Made by a program: the position numbers and the translations under genes. Below are positions 23,095 through 31,744 of a DNA stretch of 64,000 nucleotides, one piece after another. The first letter of the stretch is position 1; each line of letters opens with the position of its first letter. The notes under the pieces were generated by a model, which was given only the letters and a program-made list of their open reading frames with translations, was not told where the DNA came from and ran no database searches. Source of the stretch: Incurvaria masculella (lineage: Eukaryota > Arthropoda > Insecta > Lepidoptera > Incurvariidae); assembly GCA_946894095.1 (NCBI GenBank), contig OX335650.1, positions 9,238,001-9,302,000 of the forward strand. Reading direction: 5' to 3'.

Positions 23095-23226
23095 TGTTTC
23101 TAACCCCGCGCCGTCCGCCCCGCGCCTCCGCACCAGACGCCCCCCCCGCTCCGCCGCCACTGCCCGCCGCTGCCCGTCATCGCTCTCCCCGCTGCGCCTC
23201 TCGCCGCTTTTCCACGTTCGTCGCGG
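23095..23226. other. GC-rich island, possible exon of unknown strand
   Basis: About 130 bp of C-rich sequence in an AT-rich intron. On the - strand one frame stays open (R/G/A-rich) and has G or C at most third positions. No clear acceptor is seen on that strand. It could be a lone exon, a CpG-rich regulatory piece or repeat-derived; I cannot decide. Confidence 0.25.
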
Positions 23227-23236
23227 TATCAAATCA

Positions 23237-23415
23237 TTTTTAGGGTTCCGTACGCAAAGGGTGAAAAACGGAACCCTGTTACAAAGCCTTCGCTGTCCGT
23301 CCGTCCGTCCGTCTGTCACAGGGCTGTATCTCATGAACCGTAATAGGAAGGCAGCTGAAATTTTCACACAGTGTGTATTTATTTTGCGACTATAACAACA
23401 AATAGGTGAAATTAA
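23237..23415 (+). mobile_element. 'GGTTCCGTACC' lepidopteran repeat, 5' part
   Basis: 'agggttccgtacgcaaaggg', 'aaaaacggaaccctgttac', four ccgt units, 'cacagggctgtatctcatga' and 'gcagctgaaattttcacaca'. The 3' part with the 'gagtccgactcgcacttggc' end is missing, so this copy is truncated. Confidence 0.75.
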
Positions 23416-26400
23416 CAATTGGCCGGTTTTGTTGCGCGTTGGGAACACGGAGCTATTACTTATTCTGTGCACGGAGTCTGTATCATCTAAGTCATAGGTT
23501 GTGACCATCGATATAAAAAAAAACATTTAGATCCGTTCTGAGATTTCCCCTGCGTGTCAAGTCAGGTACTCTAATTGGATCAATTTAGAGTACCTTAGCT
23601 GTCAGTTTCGATACACCCGTCACGGCGTTCGCGTGTTTGCCGATTGTATAGGTGCTGCTCTATGATAGAAGAAAGGAAGAATTATGCCGTCGTTTGTAGT
23701 GTAAACATGTAAAAACGATTACGGAAAAGTCTAGAAGGAAGATGGAATCACATATTACAGCTTTGCTATCGAAATTTTATAAAATGTCGTTATATTATGG
23801 CGATATGTGTAGCAAGAATGGCGTACGGCGCGGTGTCGTTATCGTGATATCCGACATTGACCGACAAAACTATCGGAAAATCAGGTATCTCTTTCTAGCA
23901 CAGGTATATCCTATGAAGTTCTTCAGTATAGGTCTCTGTCAGTCATGCATTTGTGGTGTGAGTGTGTGTGTATCGCGTTCCCCGGAGGATGGTGTTCTCT
24001 CAGACAAGTGCGCGCCCTTTCTAGCATACATGATTTTCCTATTTATGTCCCTCTCGCTCCCAAGCAACAGAATGGGATGGATAACTGAGTGATACCAGAT
24101 TAAGAAAAAGATCTCTGAGATGAGGAGTGATACGAAAGTTGCAATTTTTAAATACCTGATTTGCGTAATGTTTTGTGCGTTAATTGAATATTCAAATTTT
24201 ATATTTGGTTACAAATAGTAAATTGAGTATATTATGAATAATTTAGATGGCATATCCATAAAAATTATAACTGAAAGCGGGAAAAAAAAACATGAAGGCA
24301 ATACCATACGCTAGAGGGGAAAACGATTTGAAACGATCACTTGTATAATGTTTAACTCTGATGGCGCTTCTTGTTGTTTTTTTAGTTCAATGGTTATGAC
24401 CGTATGTGTACCCGACATCATTTTTGTTCGGGATGATACGTTTGAAAACAGTTGTGCTTCGGAGATCACTAGCAGTAATGTTGCTTGGGTTCAAATTTCC
24501 GATCGGGAAAGTTGATTCACTATATCTATACCGGATGCCTACGCTGAACATTCCTGATGGTTGCATTCGGTTGCGGAGCCCTCGCCAGTTGAATGACATT
24601 AGAAAATGGAATTCCATCGGTTATGTCTTCTTCATCGCTTACTTTGATTTTAATCGACTGAGTATATCCTAAATAGAAAGCAGTAGGTATAATGTACATA
24701 TAAGTATAATTTCGTGTAGGTACGTAGTAAGACCACTATCATTATGTTGTGTTTATATATCATTGAACATCTGTATTGTAACTGCATAACTGTATGTATA
24801 ATATCGTTTATTTTTTATTTTTAGCTGCAGTAAAATAATTTTAAGTGTAATAATACTCACAAGGTCGTATTACTTTGACAAATATCTACTCCCAGGTAGG
24901 GTTGGGCCCCCACGGAGGAAAATGACCACAACTTCAAAACCTATAAGTTTGAGAGAGGCCCAAGCCTTGCGTGGCACTGAAACGAATAAATATAAATTTA
25001 GAAATAAAATATGTGCTAGAAAAGCTTATACGCTAATAGTATCACCAGAAGCTTGGTGCCGTATTAGCATAGAGAAAACAATTACTCTATGGTATTAGTT
25101 ACTGACCCATATAAGTTCGTAATGTCCGTTTAACCGCTCGCCTGTCAGTCCATCTCCATATGTATTATATATTATATATATTATACGTTTTTCGAGTAAA
25201 CTTTGAAGTTATAATTACCAAAACAACAAAAAATCGAGCAAACTACAAAAACAAATAGTTGTTTTCTCGGAACTCCCAGTCGATTCGAGTCCCACTCGAA
25301 CGTATCCGATTTTGATTGGTCCATCTGGCATACGGATAGAATGTACACTCGGACATTGGAGCGAGGATAATATGGTTTCTGGTTTTAACTGTGGAGCAAT
25401 AAAAAGCTTCATTTAATCTAGATCGTATCCCTGGCCTCCCCTCAGCCTCGACACAAAAGGCTCGACTCGATTGCAGTGGGATAACAGCGGGTTGATTTAT
25501 GGCACGATTTTAAGTATTCAGAGAGTAAACTAATTAAATGGAAAACGTAAATTTACAGGATAACGCCAGTAAATACCTACCTACCCAAATTGTATGTGTC
25601 GAGGCTGATATAATTATCCATTAATTTATTTGTACAATTTGGTATCATTTTGATTGTTTGTACTTGGGCTGAATTTTTATGAAATATAAATATCGGATAA
25701 TCCACAACATTTTTTCTTTTTTTTAATTTTGGATTCAAACTGTCACACTAGCAAATTATTAAACAAAATACATCAAATTTAGACCTCCGAAAAAAAAAAT
25801 ATAATAACAAAATAATAATCATTATTATTGCACGGACAGTTCAGCACATAGTAAGTACCAATAGGTACCAATAAAAATAATACACGGATTAAGTAAAGTA
25901 AAAAAATGTAAGGAGAAAAGAAATAATATATAAAAGTTATATGTTTATAGTATATAAGATAAAATTATATATTTCCGTTTTTCACCTGGTTATTAAATTA
26001 CACTATTGAAGAATTTTTAAACAGGTCTTTTTCATGAACATTTCTATAGTAGTTACCCGTACTACGCTTTATAAAAGTGCTTTCAGCATAACTGGTTGCA
26101 CATTCCCATTCCAATTAAGTAATTGTCATTTATAAAATTAAGGGGATAGGGAAACTGGTGAAGCCCAAAAAACCTACTTAGTTTGATGACTGGCTGCTAA
26201 TATTTAAGTGGCAATTTTGAAAACGAGTATGGTGCGTAATTACCAGAATTGCCCACTTATTATTTTACATTACTGAGCATTAGTCTGTAATTAATGAGTG
26301 TGGAACTCGTTTAGAGAGCTGAGACGCAAATTTGGGGATGTAAATACAACGAATAGACGGTAATGAAAGGATACCCAAGAGGACCCAGATTGAGAATATG

Positions 26401-26574
26401 AATTGAATCCCGAAGCAACTGTCCCGTTCATTACGGTTGGTTCACTGTGGTAAATGTGTACATTTCTGTATGTTAGGGTCCAATGTGTTAACTCAGCCTT
26501 AAGTGTGAAAATGGGGTTAGGCTTAATTGAGTAGACAGCCGTTCTGCGGGCATGCCGTGATCCGTCGGCTCGTA
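23416..26574. other. Intron sequence, nothing recognised
   Basis: More than 3 kb of AT-rich rdgC intron with TA-rich runs (for example near 25160). No exon with matching splice sites, no known repeat. Confidence 0.45.
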
Positions 26575-26770
26575 TACTTGAATGTCGACAGTAAATGGGT
26601 GCCTGTTCCGCGTTGAACGATCGTAGAAAGGGGACGGAGGCTAACTGAATACGAGCTACAATGAGCATTCTTCATGGTAGAGATGATAGAACACAGAAAG
26701 AGACCGTAACATCGCTTCGGGGTGGGATGGTCTCTAGATACAGGGATACCTCTGCGTCTTCGAAATACAC
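26575..26770 (-). mobile_element. CR1/jockey-type LINE C-terminal fragment
   Basis: On the - strand: 'MLRSLSVFYHLYHEECS', then 'PPSPF...STRNRHPFTVDIQV'. This is the same segment as in 53640-54035 (LSVFYRLYHGECSSDL ... HPFTVDV), the conserved end of a LINE reverse transcriptase ORF. In-frame stops show decay. It lies directly upstream of the 145-bp exon array. Confidence 0.65.
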
Positions 26771-26835
26771 GGCACGAAAATAGTCCTTGATGTGCTTGAA
26801 ATTAGGCACACGATTTACATGAAAGTGATTTACTC

Positions 26836-26966
26836 GTGGTGAGTTGGCCGCATCGACGTGATGGACTGATGAGCAATAGTCTAGGCCTAGCGTGGCGCAT
26901 GCTATGGGACACGCCGATCTGCGTGGAGCTGGAAATCATCTACATGGACATCTTCGTTTTGCGCAG
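26836..26966 (+). pseudogene. Decayed first unit of the 145-bp rdgC exon array
   Basis: It matches the later units with many changes and small indels ('cgtgatggactga', 'ctaggcctagcgtggcgcatgc', 'acacgccgatctgcgtggag') and ends with the shared 'tacatggacatcttcgttttgcgcag' (split here as acat...gcgcag). No functional acceptor precedes it. Confidence 0.7.
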
Positions 26967-27691
26967 GCTACATCAGCGTGACGGACTGGTGCTGGGCGAT
27001 GGAGCAGACGACGGTTCTAGGGCTGTCGTGGCGGATGCTGAAGGACAAGTTGGTCCGTGTGGAGCCCGACTCTAGGCGCGTGCGCTACATGGACACCTTC
27101 GTTTTGCGCAGGCTACATCAGCGTGACGGACTGGTGCTGGGCGTTGGAGCAGACAACGGGTCTAGGACTGCCGTGGCGGATGCTGAAGGACAAGTTGGTC
27201 CGTTTGGAGCCCGTCTCTAGACGCGTGCGCTACATGGACACCTTTGTTTTGCGCAGGCTATATCAGCGTGACGGACTGGTGCTGGGCGATGGAGCAGACA
27301 ACGGGTCTAGGACTGCCGTGGCGGATGCTGAAGGACAAGTTGGTCCGTTTGGAGCCCGACTCTAGGCGCGTGCGCTACATGGACACCTTTGTTTTGCGCA
27401 GGCTATATCAGCGTGACGGACTGGTGCTGGGCGATGGAGCAGACAACGGGTCTAGGACTGCCGTGGCGGATGCTGAAGGACAAGTTGGTCCGTGTGGAGC
27501 CCGACTCTAGGCGCGTGCGCTACATGGACACCTTCGTTTTGCGCAGGCTACATCAGCGTGACGGACTGGTGCTGGGCGTTGGAGCAGACAACGGGTCTAG
27601 GACTGCCGTGGCGGATGCTGAAGGACAAGTTGGTCCGTTTGGAGCCCGTCTCTAGACGCGTGCGCTACATGGACACCTTTGTTTTGCGCAG
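26967..27691 (+). repeat. 145-bp tandem array of a truncated rdgC exon (five units)
   Basis: Unit starts are 26967, 27112, 27257, 27402 and 27547; the sixth unit (27692) is the intact exon. Each unit is about 133 nt of exon (GYISVTDWCWAMEQ ... YMDTF) plus about 12 nt of intron end (YGTTTTGCGCAG), so every unit starts with an identical splice acceptor but lacks a donor. The 145-bp period shifts the frame by one each unit, so reading through gives stops. Units 2-3 (27112, 27257) and 5-6 (27547, 27692) share the same variants (GCGTTGG with CCCGTCTCTAGACG, then GCGATGG with CCCGACTCTAGGCG), which reveals a 435-bp higher-order repeat. Confidence 0.9.
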
Positions 27692-27840
27692 GCTATATCA
27701 GCGTGACGGACTGGTGCTGGGCGATGGAGCAGACAACGGGTCTAGGACTGCCGTGGCGGATGCTGAAGGACAAGTTGGTCCGTTTGGAGCCCGACTCTAG
27801 GCGCGTGCGCTACATGGACACTTTTGATCTCAACGTTAAC
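27692..27840 (+). CDS. rdgC: rdgC/PPEF exon: first EF-hand completion and linker
   Basis: This is the last unit of the array and the only one with a donor (gtgagt at 27841). It is 149 nt, enters inside a Gly codon and leaves in phase 0. It encodes YISVTDWCWAMEQTTGLG, LPWRMLKDKLV and YMDTFDLNVN. The first residues complete the EF-hand loop begun at 9759 (D-L-D-Q-S-G-Y-I-S-V-T-D; the 12th position is Asp rather than Glu, so calcium binding may be weak). 'LGLPWRMLKDKL' is typical of the rdgC/PPEF linker. Correct splicing must skip five identical upstream acceptors. Confidence 0.88.
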
Positions 27841-27934
27841 GTGAGTAAAATGCAACATTTTAGTGGCAAGCGAAGATTCATATATAATTAGTTGCTGTTT
27901 ATATATGAATATTAGCTGTGTTTTTTTATGAAAA

Positions 27935-28060
27935 ACCGGTATGGGTGGCTGTGCTGAGGACCAAATGTGCTCAGAAAAGCCAAAACTACCTCGCCTCGCG
28001 AAATAACGCTCAGCGAGGCACCATGCCAGCGGATTTGCGGACTATCGCTGAGCTGTCGCT
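27935..28060 (-). repeat. Dispersed repeat Q, second copy
   Basis: Reverse complement of 15880-15990 with extensions on both sides ('ggctttt ctgagc', 'gcgaggcgaggtag', 'ggcatggtgcctcgctgagc'). Confidence 0.6.
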
Positions 28061-28116
28061 TAATCTAGCCAAGCTAATATTATAATAACAAGCTAGCTGT
28101 TATTATATTATATTCT

Positions 28117-28167
28117 ATATTCTAATAAAGATGTTATTGTACCTTAATAACATCTTTATTAGAATAT
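28117..28167. repeat. Perfect hairpin: 22-bp arms, 7-nt loop
   Basis: Left arm 28117-28138 (ATATTCTAATAAAGATGTTA...), loop GTACCTT, right arm 28146-28167, no mismatches. Confidence 0.9.
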
Positions 28168-28437
28168 CTAAATATATGGCTGGCTTTCCTTGTTTGGAAA
28201 AAATATTCTTCCATCATGGAAGCCCTTCCTTGATTTTTTCCGCATCTTTTCTTCTCTTTAGCATCTTAGAACACGATATATCTTGTCTCGTTGATGGCCC
28301 CTGCTACATGTCCACGAGCCAGCCCAGATTGTGCCGTTGCTTCCCAGGCCCCGTAATAACCACAGAGATCCGCCATATCGCCGGAGGATCTAAACGAGTG
28401 CAGCGTTATTGAGCAGTTTCGTCCGTTCAGTGATAGA

Positions 28438-28983
28438 CTAGGAGGTCGCGACAAAAATAATAACGATAACGTAAATGGCTCAAACTGGGTTCACGGAATG
28501 AAGGCCAACCCTCTGAAGCTAAATGTGTCTTGGTTTTGCCAAGATAAGACGCCTGAAAAAGTAGTTATCGTGACAATAAAAATATATGATGCGGTAAATG
28601 CCTACAAATTACGAAGCATGAAAGTAACTCTACATCCTTGCGTAGTAATACCAAAACTGAACAATTTTTTGTTGCATTAAATATTTATAGGCGATTTAGG
28701 TTACAGATATAACTTTAGGTATATTTATGTATTTTATTATATAACCAACTGGTTGCTGTTGCATAATGAATAGATATCAATATGTCCAGACAATAAGTAT
28801 ATTCATTAGCAGGTACATACCAACATATATTTTGTATAGCCAATCTAGCTAATGCTGGTTGCCTAGTGCTAATGCTTGGCGCAGGCAGACCGACATATTA
28901 GGCAACAGCGGATTGGTCTCTAGCCTGTGAACCCAGATTCAGCCATTTACCTTATCGTGACCAAAAATGTCGTGACCTCCCGG
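28438..28983. mobile_element. TIR element family B, copy 2
   Basis: Same order as 16530-17080: 'AGGAGGTCGCGACAAAAATA', 'GGCTCAAACTGGGTTCACGG', 'gcgatttaggttacagatat', 'acataccaacatatatttt', and the right end 'gaccaaaaatgtcgtgacct'. Length about 546 bp, no coding capacity. Short gaps differ between copies, so both are old. Confidence 0.8.
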
Positions 28984-30368
28984 AGTATGAGAGCTGGTGT
29001 GATTTTGGTTGTGTGGCGTCACGTCCTTATATCGGACGCACGTCGCTCTCGGAGCTCGCTCCTCTCTCGTCTGACTTATCGATGCTACTAACGTAGCATA
29101 CGACCACTACTGAATGCTACAGTAGTTTTGTAATGTACTCTAAGAGCTGACTTTGCCAAATATGAAATGATAAAACAAATAAGCATATTTTTTATGTTTC
29201 AATGATTATATCGACCGATGACGGTGACTCCCTGTCTGGGCTATAGTATCTCAGAAATAGTGTTTTTTTTTGCAATCTTACTCTTTTAAGTGAATAAGTG
29301 TATTAATTGATGTCAAAGAGTTGTGTTCACTCTCTTTGACATATATTTAAAAAAATATATACACTTTCAAAATGTCAATGCTTGCGAATTAGTAAGCATA
29401 AATTTATCTAATACCCGTGCTTAACGCCGGCGAAGTTTCATACATAAACTTTTGTAGTTTCGGGATTGTGATATGTTAATATATACATATAATCGACTGT
29501 GAAGTGACCTTTCTTATTAGGTTAGTTTCTATTTTTAAGATAATTATGGCATCAATTGATAGTTTCAATAGCTTCCCCTTTCAAATTTTGAATTGTTTAT
29601 CACTTGGGTATGGATCTTGTATTTAAACGAAGGTTGTTATTGAATAGTTTTACATGTTAGGTATGTACATGCAATTATGTTGACGATAGCTAATGAGAAC
29701 TTTATCATTTGATGTCTTGTATTTAAACGAAGGTTGTTATTGAATAGTTTTACATGTTAGGTATGTACATGCAATTATGTTGACGATAGGTAATGAGAAC
29801 TTTATCATACGATGTTAAACAATGCCCTCATTGTAGCAATACATACAACAATGTAATCCTGTACAAGTTTTATCATATTACAGCTCTGAAACTACTCTAC
29901 CCTCGTCGCGGATAATGTTTGAGTTGTTGTGTTGTTTCACTCTAGTTTATTTATTTATTCATGCAACAATAATAGAACCTAGCATTACAACTGAAAAGCC
30001 AAATTAATTTTATATCGATATATTGTATAATCGCTTTCAAAACAGTTCTTTCGTTCAAATTCACTTAGTATTTTGAAAAATAATCAGATAATTTTCCTAT
30101 ATGTCGAGTACGCTCGGGCCTAGGGCAATAACAAATAGGGGGCAAAAGCGTTTTTGACCAGTCACGCGCCTTTTAAATTTCCAAGCAATGCAATCATTCG
30201 CATTTTTTTGGATGCTCTTGCTCATTCGAAATTTCATTTAAATAGTGGAGCTGCGATCTTTCATAGGCCTGGGGCGGCCAAGGTCTTAAGTCCGGCGCTT
30301 TATTGTACATATTTACATAACCTTCAATGTGTTGATGGTACCGAAACGTTCACATCGTGCAATTTCAG
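28984..30368. other. rdgC intron with a 100-bp tandem duplication
   Basis: AT-rich. 29615-29714 is repeated head-to-tail at 29715-29814 with only a few differences (gatagcta to gataggta, catttga to catacga). A small hairpin (GTCAAAGAG/CTCTTTGAC) sits at about 29310-29342. No further exon is seen. Confidence 0.6.
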
Positions 30369-30468
30369 AAGGAGGGTCGCAGGACTAGTGCGACAGTGGT
30401 GGAGACGCTATACAAGAACAAATGTAGCCTGGAGGCGATATTCAAGATCCTAGACAAGGACAATTCCG
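30369..30468 (+). CDS. rdgC: rdgC/PPEF exon leading into second EF-hand
   Basis: Acceptor 'cgtgcaatttcag', donor gtatgt. The 100 nt start in phase 0 and end one base into a Gly codon. It encodes KEGRRTSATVVETLYKNKCS and LEAIFKILDKDNS. The end starts a canonical EF-hand loop, D-K-D-N-S-G-Y-I-T-L-E-E, completed by the next exon. This is the only rdgC exon in the window without a visible duplicate nearby. Confidence 0.9.
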
Positions 30469-31529
30469 GTATGTACACAATCGGCTTGCACCATCCATCA
30501 CTACAATATTGTGAGCTCTGTTTGTGTAAAATCTACGCCAAGTGAGGTGAGGGTGGCTGATTCATCTTGATTTATTGGAAATTTGCTAGCAAATCGCTTG
30601 CGTTTGTATGTCTTCTGTAATAGTTTCAGGAAATACATTTGCTTTGAATTACGGGTAAATCCCACATAATATAATCCTCCTTGTGTAGAGTGTTCACGTA
30701 GCAACATTGATATGTAATTAATTCGTCATTTAAGACGAATGATCCAATTTGTTAATAAAATATTTTAGAACCTAGCTATATTTTCTTTAAATATCTTTAA
30801 ACGCTGTTTTCTTATGTGCAAATATTTTTCCATTTTAGTAAATATCTAGTAGTTTGCGCAAATACTCTCATAGCCGATATGTGGCTGTAACTGAGCAACT
30901 AATTTATTATTGTTAGTACTTATTTTTAGAAATCATTTATTATGTTAGCAATTATTGAAGCCTCAAAATAAAGTGTTGGTTTGGAAGGATATAAATCCTT
31001 GAGGAACTAAAAAGGTATGTTAACAATTTACCTCAGTCTTACATTTTTTAGATATTCACATCTTTAAAAAAAACAACCGATGTATGTTCTTAATTCGATT
31101 GTATGTTTTTAAATTTAAAATAGCAAATTTAAAAAAAATACTTATAAATAACATTAGATATATCTATTTGTATATCAGATGTTCAAATATATTTAAAAAC
31201 ATCTGTGCTTTTCTACTTTTCTCATGGTGTATCTATCATTGTGGTAACTGTTAAATTCCAAGAATTACAATGCAAAAACTGATAACAAGAATACTTTTAG
31301 GGGTGCGCTTGAAGAATGTGGGTTATTCGCATATGCGTAGACGAAAACTGATTGAGAGAAAAATAAACCTATTAAATTTATATAAATTATAACACGATTG
31401 TTTTCACTGATTACCTGCGGATCTACCTCTAATCGTTTGCAAGATATCCGCGTTCCAACCTGAGCTTCATTAAAAAAACTCCTTTTCTTATTTCAGCCTT
31501 CTTCACATGTGTCGAATTTTACATTTCAG
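30469..31529. other. Last intron of rdgC
   Basis: AT-rich, about 1.06 kb, ending in a usable acceptor ('tcgaattttacatttcag'). No repeat recognised. Confidence 0.6.
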
Positions 31530-31744
31530 GCTACATCACACTGGAGGAGTTCTCGGAGGTGTGCAGCCTGCTCGGCGAGCACATGCCCAACCCGATGAGC
31601 AAGGAGCAGCTCGTGGACATCTGCCGGCTCATGGACATAAACAAGGACGGCCTCGTCGACCTCAACGAGTTCCTCGAGTCCTTCCGCCTCGCCGAGAAGA
31701 GTCTGCACGACGACGACATCGACTTCATTGAAGTCGACACTTGA
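31530..31744 (+). CDS. rdgC: rdgC/PPEF terminal exon with EF-hand pair and stop
   Basis: 215 nt from the acceptor to the TGA at 31742-31744. The protein is GYITLEEFSEVCSLLGEHMP, NPMSKEQLVDICRLMDINKD, GLVDLNEFLESFRLAEKS and DDDIDFIEVDT. It completes one EF-hand (DKDNSGYITLEE) and supplies another with a canonical loop, D-I-N-K-D-G-L-V-D-L-N-E. Calcium binding to these loops is what regulates the phosphatase in this family. As I recall it, the fly protein extends some tens of residues further, so this C-terminus looks short. Twelve altered copies follow directly. Confidence 0.93.

Noticed and set aside
23047..23526. A 159-codon minus-strand frame
   Set aside because: More than a third of it is antisense to the 'GGTTCCGTACC' repeat and its ccgt runs; the rest is the GC-rich island listed separately.
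26836..27891. A series of overlapping 80-100 codon frames on the plus strand in the 145-bp array
   Set aside because: They are products of reading a non-triplet repeat in shifting frames. Only the 149-nt last unit fits the rdgC reading frame and splice sites.
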